Program-made: the position numbers and the translations under genes
The notes under the pieces: generated by a model
What the model saw: only the letters and a program-made list of their open reading frames with translations
Database searches by the model: none
Told to the model about the DNA's origin: nothing
In this document: one piece after another, positions 23,211 through 32,024 of the stretch
How positions within the stretch are numbered: position 1 is the first letter of the stretch
How the letters are laid out: each line of letters starts with the position of its first letter
NCBI RefSeq assembly: GCF_026262505.1
Contig: NC_067205.1
Coordinates: 8,556,001 to 8,620,000, forward strand
Length of the DNA: 64,000 nt
From: Trichomonas vaginalis G3
Lineage: Eukaryota; Parabasalia; Trichomonadida; Trichomonadidae
Direction of reading: 5' to 3'

Positions 23211-24592
23211 GTCATTTCCGAAAATAGAAAGCGTAAGTGTTTCAAAAGGTTTAATGGCGGTGGCAGATGTGAAGTTAAATTCACCAACTCAAACAAACAG
23301 TCAAAGTGTTGTTGTCAATGTCAAAGAAAGAGATGTTGAAGTGGGGAAACCATACGAAGAAAGATGGTATAACATAGTTCCTGTAAAAGAACAACCATAC
23401 CTGAAGTTAGCAGAGACTTAAGTTCTGTTGCAGATATTCGAAACGACTACCAACAACTTAAAGACAAACTTAAAACTCAGGAGAAGATTTGTCAAGCTTT
23501 AGGTATAATGTTAAACTTGGTCGAACACAACTGTAAAAGTGAACTCATATGTCATTGCACCTCATGAAAGTTTTGAAAAGAACTATTGAAACTTTTGACA
23601 GAGGCAGACGATATAAACATCAAAGAAATAGAACCCGACATTGCTTGCTGTGGTGTTTCATACAATGTCATTGACAAGATATACGTTATGAAAGGAGGTG
23701 AAACGTTGAACTTAAAATATAGTTTCCCAGACGTCATAAAAATATTTGACGACCACAACATTTCATTAAAATTTAGTTGCTAAGTAAATGGCAGAAGACA
23801 TAGTGGTTTATACTATTACGACTAAAACCCTGAGTCATATAATTCTATAACAACAAACTTACAAAGTCCTCAAGGACGGTATTGTAAACTAACTTTAAAC
23901 ACAATGACGACTAAAGCCTGTTTTGCTCCTTTGACACCAGAAGATTTTATTGTTGTGAATGGTAAAAATACTTCTTGAAGATACTTACTTCAGATATACA
24001 CCAAACAGGTTTTGTTGACTTATTTAATACTTTAAGGACGGATGTAACATGTGCTGCAACTAGAGCAGGTTTCATTATGTTTGGATGTCCGACTGAGTTT
24101 ACTATAAACGATATGAGCTATAATACAAAACTTATATCTGGTTTTTTACTACCAACAGTTTCCTATAACAGGAAAAGGTGTCATACAAGGTTTGTCTGTT
24201 CATTGACTTTAAGTACACCTATTATTATATATTGTTTTCAAACTTAGGTTCAAAGTGCATTCGAATGTCGACAGAAACTAACTATGACCAAAAGATACTC
24301 ATGCGTATAAACAACACTTTCTCTGCTGGTTTGCCTATTTTCATTCGAATGCAGAGTTTTCAGCTTTAGTAAACTCAAACACTTTAGCAAACATAAACTT
24401 AACCTTAGTTGACGCAAACTTTGTTCCTGTAAAACTTTTATGTCCTATATTTGTCAATGACGGCAGAAAGTTTCGAATTGGAAGATGCAACTGGTGAAAG
24501 TATTGTACTACAAAAGAACAACTTCAACAACAAATAGCTCAAGAACAACAAATGGAACAAATGGAACAAATGCAACAACAAAGTCGAGAATA
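23211..24592 (+). pseudogene. Maverick probable minor capsid/penton region (fossil)
   Basis: Rightward region after the major capsid. It opens with MSFPKIESVSVSKGLMAV and continues with beta-rich sequence, ending in a Gln/Met-rich tail near 24590. Its position suggests minor capsid (penton-like, single jelly-roll) proteins, but that is inferred from gene order rather than a motif. Several breaks. Confidence 0.4.
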
Positions 24593-24671
24593 AAAAAATA
24601 TTTTTTTTTATTTTTATAAAAAGTACAGAATAGACGTTTCAGATTTTTATGACTTCCAAGCGTTCAGAAAT

Positions 24672-25853
24672 ATGTGTCCATTTAGAGACTATAACAAAGC
24701 AGTCGAGAATTTGAAACGTTTAGTCATTTATGTCGACTCTGCCCCAGAATGTTATGTCATGAAAGAATGGGATGTTGTCTTTAACAAACCAAGAGCGACA
24801 ATAGTTTCAGAACAAGAATGTAGACAGAAACTTAAGAAAATAAAAGTCGTACAAGTTGGCATGAAGATGTTAGATGCTTGGGATATCTTATTGTCAAAGT
24901 TAGAAGATTTTTCAGTTCGTGGTATAAAGTTCTATACACCTTCTCCAAACTTCTATTCTATCTTCACTGGATATAAATACGAACAAGTAGAATGGAAAGA
25001 AAATGTTATAGAAGCTTGGTTAGACCATGTCAAAGAAATTATATGCAATGGAAACGAAAAGGTTTATGAGTATATCTTATGTTGGTTTGCAAATCTTACA
25101 ACATCCAAGTGCTAAAAATGAAACTGCTCTCATTATAATTGGAAAACAAGGAACTGGTAAGAACACATTCTTTACAGATATCTTATGCAAACTGTTAGAG
25201 GGCTATTCGAACCCGAATATGACAAACTTAGAAAACATCTGCGGTAAATTTAACTCTTCAATAGAGAATATGAAACTTATAGTATGTAACGAACTTCAAA
25301 GTATAGATACAACAAAAGTTTTGAACTCAGATGCTTTGAAGAGTCTTATAACAGACAAAGTTGGAGTTGTTGAAAGAAAGTATAAAGACCAAAGAGTTTG
25401 TGAAAATGTTGCAAACTTCATTATGGTTTCAAACAATACGTTCCGATGAAGTTAGAAAGTTCTGACAGAAGATATGTAGTTGTCAGAACGTCAGATTCTC
25501 ATATGCAAGATACAGAATATTTTGACGACTTAGCAGAAACTTTGACACCTAACTTTTACAACCACTTGTTCTCATATTTCATGACATTAGATATTTCAAA
25601 GTTCAATCCAAGACAAATTCCATATACCGAAGAAAGACAAACATTGTTAGAAGCAAACAAGAGTGTTTATGAACTGTTTATAGATGAGACTAACTTTGAG
25701 TGTTTAGATGAAAGGTCATTGTACGACTCGTATAAACAATATTGTCAAGAGTATGGTTATATGACAGCGTCTAAACGAACATTCTTGGCAAATGTCAAAA
25801 GTCTTTTAGACATACAGAACGGCGTATATACAAAGAAAAATTTTTATGAGTAA
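24672..25853 (+). pseudogene. Maverick D5-like/superfamily 3 helicase (fossil)
   Basis: A helicase of the D5/SF3 class used for element replication. The Walker A motif is GKQGTGKNT (about 25141-25167). Downstream are a Walker B-like acidic strand (LIVCNELQS), sensor 1 (FIMVSNN) and an arginine-finger-like region (SSDRRYVVV). A C-terminal winged-helix-like part ends IQNGVYTKKN; it is echoed by the stand-alone gene at 25890. Broken. Confidence 0.7.
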
Positions 25854-25889
25854 ATTTTAAAAAAAATATTTTTTTATTCTGAAGAAAAG

Positions 25890-26204
25890 ATGACAGAAAA
25901 ATTAACTTTTTACATAGCGCCAAACCCTTCTTGCCCACATCTTTTTAAGCCACAATATATAGAACTAAATAGAGAAAGCGAAATTCTACAAACAGAAGAA
26001 ACATATAGAGACCTAGATAACGAAAATGGATATGCGCTATTCTGGTTAGGTTGTACTTATGAAATGTATGAAAAAAAGGCTTTATATGAAGAATATAGAA
26101 AATATTGTCATGAAAACGATATAAGACCAAGCTCTAGAGAAAAATTCTATGCTGGTATAAAACATCTTTTCAAAGTTCGGAATGGTGTATATAGAAAGAA
26201 ATAA
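25890..26204 (+). CDS. Maverick stand-alone winged-helix-like protein
   Basis: A whole 104-residue frame. Its C-terminal half (YEMYEKKALYEEYRKYC...SREKFYAGIKHLFKVRNGVYRKK) repeats the pattern of the helicase C-terminus just upstream (YELFIDE...SLYDSYKQYC...SKRTFLANVKSLLDIQNGVYTKK). It therefore looks like a duplicated DNA-binding tail of the helicase, now a separate gene. It follows an A-run/T-run spacer shared with neighbouring genes. A role in origin binding or helicase regulation is inference. Confidence 0.6.
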   Translation: MTEKLTFYIAPNPSCPHLFKPQYIELNRESEILQTEETYRDLDNENGYALFWLGCTYEMYEKKALYEEYRKYCHENDIRPSSREKFYAGIKHLFKVRNGVYRKK

Positions 26205-26253
26205 TTTTTCTGAGTAAATTTAAAAAAAATATTTTTTTTATCCGATAGAAAAG

Positions 26254-26673
26254 ATGACGAAATTCATCTCAGTAAACAAGTACATGACAGAAGTCAAAGA
26301 AGAACTAGACCCATTCACATATTTGAATGTTTACTTCTACCATTTTGAAAAGTCTTCATTTGACAAAGTTTGGAACATCGAACCAGTTAAGTTTGCTATT
26401 GTGACTAAAAATGGTGCGAAATTTGAAGACTTAGACATAGAAGGTTTGTTAGCAGTCAAAGAAAATTTTGACAGAAGGTTCTCAAACCTTAAAGAAGGCA
26501 AAGCATACAAACTTGTTATACCTTATGAACCAAAGAAAGCAGACGACTATGAATATTATGAGTCTAAGATAGTTGAAGTTCAAGGTAAATTGGGTAAAAA
26601 GATTTTAGAGTCTAAGCCAGTGTTTGCTCCTAAAGAGGAAGAGAACATTGACATTGACCCAGAAATGTTCTAA
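26254..26673 (+). CDS. Maverick hypothetical protein, 139 aa
   Basis: A whole frame with an AAAAAAATATTTTTTT-type spacer before the ATG and a TAAAAATAAA end, like its neighbours. It is rich in Lys, Glu and aromatic residues, predicted soluble, with an acidic end (EEENIDIDPEMF). I recognise no family. Confidence 0.5.
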   Translation: MTKFISVNKYMTEVKEELDPFTYLNVYFYHFEKSSFDKVWNIEPVKFAIVTKNGAKFEDLDIEGLLAVKENFDRRFSNLKEGKAYKLVIPYEPKKADDYEYYESKIVEVQGKLGKKILESKPVFAPKEEENIDIDPEMF

Positions 26674-26689
26674 AAATAAAATTTTATTT

Positions 26690-27151
26690 TTACATGTCAA
26701 ATTTCTTTTTCTCTGGCTCTGGCTCTGGCTCTGGCTCTTTCTTCTCTTCTTCTACTTTCTTTTCTTTCTTCTCTCTCTTCTTCTTCTTTTCTGGTGGAGT
26801 TATGTCAAATTTCTCAGAACCATATTTATGTAAAAGTTCTTTGTCCTTTAATAGCTCTTCTATTCTGTTTCCTATTTCATCTTCAAGAACAGCGCATGTG
26901 TCTTCTTTGCATTCTAAGAACTTTTGTTGGACTTCATCTCTCCAAGAGGCGTCATCTCTGTCAACAAGTCTGTCATTGACAAACTTAAAGACTTCTCTGC
27001 CTAATGTTTTATGGTTCTTGTCATATTCCCAGAAACAGAACTTTAGAACAAATTCACCTTTCTTGTTTACACTATGTAAGATTTTATGGTCGACAGATGT
27101 TTTGCTGTCAAAAAGTTTGTCTCGAATATAGATAGCGAAATCGCTCGACAT
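26690..27151 (-). CDS. Maverick hypothetical protein with Lys/Glu/Pro tail
   Basis: About 153 residues on the minus strand. I chose the ATG at 27151 over an upstream TTG. The N-terminal two-thirds is a soluble mixed domain; the end is highly charged (KKKKREKKEKK then EPEPEPEPEKKK), encoded by a pyrimidine-rich DNA strand. Its start faces that of the packaging ATPase about 36 bases away, so the two share a divergent promoter. Function unknown. Confidence 0.55.
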   Translation of the reverse strand: MSSDFAIYIRDKLFDSKTSVDHKILHSVNKKGEFVLKFCFWEYDKNHKTLGREVFKFVNDRLVDRDDASWRDEVQQKFLECKEDTCAVLEDEIGNRIEELLKDKELLHKYGSEKFDITPPEKKKKREKKEKKVEEEKKEPEPEPEPEKKKFDM

Positions 27152-27187
27152 TTTCAAAAAGATAAAAATTTTAATTTTTCTAAAAAT

Positions 27188-28060
27188 ATGTTAGAAAAAA
27201 AGTTTGCTGACATTGACAAGAAATTTGAGAATGTTTTGAAGAAGAACAAGAGGAAGTTAGAAAATGCTCAGATAAAGCCTATACATGACAAGTTCTTATT
27301 TGCTCAGAATGGTATAACAGGTCTAATCGCACCACCTGGGTCGGGTAAGACTTTCACTTATCTTAAAATGGCTGCACAACAACAAGAACTAGATGAGAAG
27401 AACCCATTCTATGAGTTAGTTGTTATTTGTAGTACTTCTGGTCAATTTGACCAAACCGTCAATTCGTTCAAAGATATTATAAAGAAGTCTAAGTTAGTAT
27501 GTATAAAGGATACTGAGTTGTTAGATTGGATAAAGAAGTACCAAAGAAGAGTTTTGAAGTATAATGCTATAAATGAGTATGTCAATTCTAAGTTTAAAGA
27601 CCCAAATGAGGAAATGCAGAGAATATTAGAGAAGAAACACTTCAGAAACAAACAGAAAGAGATTGAGTACCTTTCGAAGAAATTGCAATCTTACGATTGG
27701 AAGACTTACCCTCACAGATGTCTTCTTATCTTAGATGACTTTGCTTCTCATCCTTTGTTAAAGAACAGAGAACAAGACATGTGTCGAATTCTTAAGAAGC
27801 TCAGACACTTTAACATCTCAGTTGTCATTTGTGTACAGACAGCAAAGAGTTTAAGTAAGGATGTTAAAAGAATACTTACTGATATCATACTTTTCCCTGG
27901 ATTGTCCGAAGACGATTTCATGGAACTTATGAAAGAGTCCATGGCAGGTAAGTTTGACAGACATGAACTATGGGAGAAGTACAAAGTCATACAAGACCCT
28001 CATACTTCTTTCAGAATTCATATCTACGCGAACAAAGTTCAAATTGTAAAAAGTCAATAA
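27188..28060 (+). CDS. Maverick A32-type packaging ATPase
   Basis: A whole frame of about 290 residues. The P-loop is APPGSGKT in GLIAPPGSGKTFTYLKM (roughly residues 46-62). The Walker B strand is RCLLILDDFA. LRHFNISVVICVQTAKSL is the sensor strand of FtsK/HerA/A32-type genome-packaging ATPases. The N-terminus is a Lys-rich helix. I take the ATG at 27188, because upstream codons overlap the divergent gene. Such ATPases pump DNA into capsids, which fits a Maverick that also carries capsid genes. Confidence 0.85.
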   Translation: MLEKKFADIDKKFENVLKKNKRKLENAQIKPIHDKFLFAQNGITGLIAPPGSGKTFTYLKMAAQQQELDEKNPFYELVVICSTSGQFDQTVNSFKDIIKKSKLVCIKDTELLDWIKKYQRRVLKYNAINEYVNSKFKDPNEEMQRILEKKHFRNKQKEIEYLSKKLQSYDWKTYPHRCLLILDDFASHPLLKNREQDMCRILKKLRHFNISVVICVQTAKSLSKDVKRILTDIILFPGLSEDDFMELMKESMAGKFDRHELWEKYKVIQDPHTSFRIHIYANKVQIVKSQ

Positions 28061-28136
28061 AAATAAATGGTTCATTTACTCTGCTTGTTTGAAGTTGTCA
28101 AAATACTCTGTTATTTTTCACGATTTTCATACGGAA

Positions 28137-28385
28137 TTCAATAAAAATATATTTTAGGGTAGATGGGTATATCTAACCCGTTTTCTACCCTCATTTCTAC
28201 CCCAGTTATTTTATAAACGTTTTACATGGTAAACGTTATTTTTTAAATTTTGTGAAAACTCAACGGTTTGACACAAGCCCTAAAATATATTTTACTCAGA
28301 ATTTTACTCAGAATTCAATAAAAATAATGTTTAGGGTAGATGGGTATATCTAACCTGATATCTACCCTCTTTTCTACCCCAGTTA
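28137..28385. repeat. Maverick GGGTAGA/TCTACCC element, two copies
   Basis: Two copies about 177 bases apart (about 28137-28205 and 28314-28382), each with TTTAGGGTAGATGGGTATA, then TCTAACC and two TCTACCC blocks, ending TTTTACATGGTAAAC. They occupy the gap between the ATPase gene and a convergent gene. Further copies lie at 29383, 29541 and 41306. The arms can pair, so each is a potential hairpin. Confidence 0.7.
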
Positions 28386-28387
28386 TT

Positions 28388-29302
28388 TTATAAGCGTTTT
28401 ACATGGTAAACATTGTGAATTCGTGAAATTCTAAACAATTTCGTAGCTTCTATTTCTTCTGTCAGTACATCGAATGTTTTAACAATGCCGAAGGTTTCTT
28501 TATACTTCTTCTTGACATCTGAAAGAAGGAAATCGTCAGCTGTTGGATAGTTTTTGTTTAGAAATGTCAACATGTCCATTTTATCTTCTGCTGGTTTCTC
28601 TGCCTCCCTCTTTAAGTCAGCATAGTCGTTTCGCATACGTTCTATCTCTTTGACGGAGTAGTTATATTTCCTCATTGCTGCTTTACATTTAGAACATTGC
28701 GGGTTCATTTTTGCGTTATATTCTGAAACCTTACCTGCTAGTATGACTAAGGCGTCAATTGCTCTCTTTAACTCAAAAGTTGCGGGTTTTATCTGTTCAT
28801 TCCATATCTTACCTCTTCTATCTTTATCTCTTATCTGCCATACACATTTTGCAACTAACGAAACAAAGTTGTCGTAGGTCTTAAACTCCCCAGATTTGTA
28901 TATGTCAGAGATGTTCTTATATACCATATCGCAATCTTTGTCCATGACTTTGTGGTTGCAATGAAATCCAAGAAACTCATAGTTAACCTTTCGTATGAAC
29001 TTCTTTATTTCTACTGAGTCAGTTGCTTTGACTTCTATTTCATCGAATTCTGGAATAGTAAGCTTTTGTTGTTGGATTTCAGGCAATTTGGGTAAATGGT
29101 CAATAATATCCTGCATTTCATAAAGATACTGTTCATTTGTTTCATCTTTCGCACTACAGTCTAAATTACTTGTTAAAAGTTCCTGCTTTATCTTCTGGAT
29201 TTCTGTTTCGAAAGTATATGAAGAAGGAATGAAGCTTTTCATCTCTACTAACATTGACGTAGGATTCATGACTAAAGAGTTTGGTGCTGTTGTTGCTAAC
29301 AT
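28388..29302 (-). CDS. Maverick hypothetical protein, about 305 aa
   Basis: A whole minus-strand frame. I prefer the ATG at 29302 to an upstream in-frame start, because the shared A-run/T-run spacer (about 29305-29335) lies just ahead of it. The protein has a CSKCK pair in its middle that may bind metal, a Lys/Glu helical segment, and a C-terminal region that may be a winged helix. No family recognised; by position it may act in replication or transcription of the element. Confidence 0.5.
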   Translation of the reverse strand: MLATTAPNSLVMNPTSMLVEMKSFIPSSYTFETEIQKIKQELLTSNLDCSAKDETNEQYLYEMQDIIDHLPKLPEIQQQKLTIPEFDEIEVKATDSVEIKKFIRKVNYEFLGFHCNHKVMDKDCDMVYKNISDIYKSGEFKTYDNFVSLVAKCVWQIRDKDRRGKIWNEQIKPATFELKRAIDALVILAGKVSEYNAKMNPQCSKCKAAMRKYNYSVKEIERMRNDYADLKREAEKPAEDKMDMLTFLNKNYPTADDFLLSDVKKKYKETFGIVKTFDVLTEEIEATKLFRISRIHNVYHVKRL

Positions 29303-29374
29303 GTTCTTACAATAAAAATAAAAAAATATTTTTTTAAAAAAACCAACTTTATTTTTTATTTCGGGAAAACTCAT

Positions 29375-29605
29375 GACAAATTCAAGAGGGTAGAAAAGAG
29401 GTTAGAAAAGAGGTTATATCTAACCTTCTACCCTAAAATATATTTTTGCCGAATTCATGAGTTTTGGTTGAAAGAATACGGTGGAGCCAAAAGTGGCTCG
29501 ACCTCAAAACAAGCATTTTCTGTATAAAATTCATGAAAATTCAAGAGGGTAGAAAAGAGGTTAGAAAAGAGGTTAGATATACCCATCTACCCTAAATTAT
29601 ATTTT
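29375..29605. repeat. Maverick GGGTAGA/TCTACCC element, two more copies
   Basis: Copies at about 29383-29445 and 29541-29605, in the reverse sense to those at 28.1-28.4 kb. Each has AGAGGGTAGAAAAGAGGTTA, a second AAAAGAGGTTA, then ATATCTAACC or ATACCCA and TCTACCCTAAA. Outer arms GGGTAGA and TCTACCC pair. Confidence 0.7.
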
Positions 29606-29667
29606 TGCTGAATTCAGCAACAAAATTCAAATTGTAAACGGTTTAATAGAAAAAGTGTTATTTTTTC

Positions 29668-29862
29668 ATGTCCGAAGACTCGAAGGTGCAACACTTCCAA
29701 AATACCGACGAACTCAGAAGAGCAGCATGGCAGTATGTTCTTGACAACTTCTTTGAGTTCTCCAGGAACACCTTGGAAAATGCTGAAGAACTCCGACACA
29801 GAGAATTTGGAGAAATTGCACTCCAATACTACCTTGACAAACAAAGGGTAAACAAAGGGTAA
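29668..29862 (+). CDS. Maverick small protein, 64 aa
   Basis: A whole short frame, charged and helical, opening MSEDSKVQHF. It follows the paired GGGTAGA elements and precedes another small gene. No family recognised. Confidence 0.45.
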   Translation: MSEDSKVQHFQNTDELRRAAWQYVLDNFFEFSRNTLENAEELRHREFGEIALQYYLDKQRVNKG

Positions 29863-29902
29863 AATAAGACTAAAAACTTAACGTTTAAAAAGTGACATTT
29901 TT

Positions 29903-30103
29903 ATGAGCTCCGAGTCACCGAGAAAACTTGGTCAGATGTTAGCAGCTTACTTCCCCGAGGAGGATGGAAGCGTTACATACATCAGGTTCAAAAACAACGA
30001 ACCTGGAATTGCGTACAAAATTCGCAATTACATGACCATGGAAGAGTACGAAAGGTTCCTACAAGAGAAACCAGCTCTAAACAACTCAGAAAAGAAAGAG
30101 TAA
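29903..30103 (+). CDS. Maverick small protein, 66 aa
   Basis: A whole short frame opening MSSESPRKLGQMLAAYF. AAAAGTGACA lies 5-14 bases before its ATG, the same motif that recurs through non-coding DNA of this window. Charged, soluble, no family recognised. Confidence 0.45.
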   Translation: MSSESPRKLGQMLAAYFPEEDGSVTYIRFKNNEPGIAYKIRNYMTMEEYERFLQEKPALNNSEKKE

Positions 30104-30131
30104 AAAGTTTAACTCGTAATTGTTTATTTTT

Positions 30132-30719
30132 TTACTTGTATGGGCAAGCTGCAAGAATGAAGTCGACTATCTCAGTCTTTGTCTTGACCAGTTGGACTGC
30201 TCTTGCGAGTACGTCTGTTTTGCGGTCTCCAGCTGGTGTCTGACCTTCGTAATTGCGCATGTTCTTGAGAGCTCCAACTGTAAATGGCTGTAGGATGAAG
30301 AGTCTCTCAGACTGCTTGAGGTAGTCTTCACGGTCACGAACCGAATCTGTGGTACGAGTCGAATCGGTCGATTTGAGGGAAGAGACTGAAAGCCTGTCGT
30401 CTTCCATAGGGGCTGTGGCATAATCTTTGCGTAAGCGGTTCAGACCTTCTTCGAACTCTTGGTCTCTCTTCGATTGAGATTGGAATTGGAATTGCTGGGG
30501 TGGAGCTTGCTGGAACATCCAAGGGTTGGGGAAGTAAGGCATAGGCTGAGGAGGAGGGTAGTTCGGGAAGCCTTGTGGTGGGTAGTAACATTGAGGTGGA
30601 AATTGGTAGTAAATCGGAGGTACTTGCTGGAACTGAGGTTGCTGAGGAGACTGTTGTGGTTCTGCAGCTTTCGGTTCTTCTGGTTGGGATATGGGCTCGG
30701 TTGGTGGGACGTCGGACAT
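30132..30719 (-). CDS. Maverick Pro/Gln-rich virion-like protein
   Basis: About 195 residues from the ATG at 30719. The first half is a Pro/Gln/Tyr-rich linker (QQPQFQQVPPIYY, NYPPPQPMPYF); the second is a helical domain ending ILAACPYK. Longer readings upstream run through a 22-bp tandem repeat and are rejected. Composition suggests a structural or capsid-associated protein, without proof. Confidence 0.5.
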   Translation of the reverse strand: MSDVPPTEPISQPEEPKAAEPQQSPQQPQFQQVPPIYYQFPPQCYYPPQGFPNYPPPQPMPYFPNPWMFQQAPPQQFQFQSQSKRDQEFEEGLNRLRKDYATAPMEDDRLSVSSLKSTDSTRTTDSVRDREDYLKQSERLFILQPFTVGALKNMRNYEGQTPAGDRKTDVLARAVQLVKTKTEIVDFILAACPYK

Positions 30720-30736
30720 CTGTTTGTGGCTTAACC

Positions 30737-30862
30737 GTCGGAAGGAAAAACCTTTCCTGTCGGAAGGAAAAACCTTTCCTGTCGGAAGGAAAAACCTTTC
30801 CTGTCGGAAGGAAAAACCTTTCCTGTCGGAAGGAAAAACCTTTCCTGTCGGAAGGAAAAACT
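30737..30862. repeat. 22-bp palindromic tandem repeat in divergent promoter
   Basis: Nearly six copies of a 22-bp unit, each with an imperfect palindrome AGGAAAAACCTTTCCT and a linker GTCGG. The array lies between the minus-strand gene starting at 30719 and the plus-strand gene starting at 30992. Looser copies (TTTCCTGTCGG) continue to the second ATG. It looks like a repeated operator or enhancer site. Confidence 0.85.
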
Positions 30863-30991
30863 TTTTCTGAAGTTCGACCAAAAGTTCTCAATTTTCGAAA
30901 ATTTGAATGGTTTACGGACGGACAACTGGAAGAGTTCTTCCTGTCGTCGGGAAATTTTTTTCCAGTTGTCGGGAAAATATTTTCCTGTCGG

Positions 30992-31381
30992 ATGGAAGGA
31001 CTCGGAATACCAGAAGGATTTGACGAGGCAATTTACCTTATAGAGATAAATGAAGTTGTTAAGCAGTACTTGCGCAGGGTAATGAAGCCCAAGGTCAAGT
31101 TCACCACTATTTCTGGAAGGTCTACACTTCAGCTCGAGACTTCGACTGGAATTCCAATTCAAATACCAGACGGGACAGCCTACGATGGCATAAAGGACGC
31201 CAAAAGAGAAGCTCTTGTTAAGTTCCTAAACAAACGTCCTTGGATAAAAATACCAAACAAGGAGAACCCCCTACCCCATATGAAATTGGCAATTCAGTCT
31301 CTCCTTCACTTCTCGGGTCAGCCGTTCTACATAACCTGTGAAGGCGACATCCAACCAGTTCAGTCAACCTTAACGTTTTGA
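30992..31381 (+). CDS. Maverick hypothetical protein, 129 aa
   Basis: A whole frame from the ATG at 30992, opening MEGLGIPEGFDEAIYL, right after the last TTTCCTGTCGG motif. Mixed alpha/beta, basic middle (KFLNKRPWIKIPNK). No family recognised. Codon use here is less AT-biased than in the host genes. Confidence 0.5.
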   Translation: MEGLGIPEGFDEAIYLIEINEVVKQYLRRVMKPKVKFTTISGRSTLQLETSTGIPIQIPDGTAYDGIKDAKREALVKFLNKRPWIKIPNKENPLPHMKLAIQSLLHFSGQPFYITCEGDIQPVQSTLTF

Positions 31382-31407
31382 GTAAAAACATTTTTTTCAT
31401 TTTTTGA

Positions 31408-31992
31408 ATGAAGCAAGTTAAATTCGTCCCACACCAATCTCAATGGACCGATGAAGAGTTTCAAGCCATGGTTGAAGGCGTTGAGAACGACATAGACGGC
31501 GAACTTGAAGGAGCTCAAACCACAATTGCAACCAAAATTGCACAAGTCAAGGAACAGATAGCTCCACTTAAAGCTACCAAAGCTACTCTTGACCTCATGG
31601 ATACTTACCGTTTAGAAGTAAAGAGTGGAATAAGACAATTAAAATTAAAACTTCTAAACTACGAAGCTATACTCCAAAAGTTAGCAGAAATGAGAAGACT
31701 TTACCAGAGCTACTTACATGTAAGGGACTTACCTTCAAGCAGTCCGACCAAAGATGAATTTTCTGACATTGTCCCAATTTTGTCCGAAAGTCAGCTCAGA
31801 TGTTTTGAACTGCTCCCAACATATCCAGAATATGAACGTTTGCCTGAACTCTTCCGCAATCTCAAAAAACGTTTTTTGGTTCTCATGTTCGAAACTTTTA
31901 TCGGAAGAGACAACAAACGTTCAGAAGAAGAACAAGATATTATTTTAAACTTGTTGTATGACTTAACCGTCATAACAAGCTTTTTGAAGTAA
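31408..31992 (+). CDS. Maverick coiled-coil protein, 194 aa
   Basis: A whole frame opening MKQVKFVPHQSQWTDEEF. The middle (about residues 40-100) is a heptad-like coiled coil (IAQVKEQIAPLKATKATLD); the rest is helical. It lies between two other whole frames on the same strand. Function unknown. Confidence 0.5.
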   Translation: MKQVKFVPHQSQWTDEEFQAMVEGVENDIDGELEGAQTTIATKIAQVKEQIAPLKATKATLDLMDTYRLEVKSGIRQLKLKLLNYEAILQKLAEMRRLYQSYLHVRDLPSSSPTKDEFSDIVPILSESQLRCFELLPTYPEYERLPELFRNLKKRFLVLMFETFIGRDNKRSEEEQDIILNLLYDLTVITSFLK

Positions 31993-32024
31993 AACCGTCA
32001 TTCTCAAACCACTTCATTTTTTCG

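Noticed and set aside
30720-30881. Longer N-terminus for the minus-strand gene at 30132
   Set aside because: It would translate the 22-bp tandem repeat; the ATG at 30719 leaves the repeat as promoter DNA.
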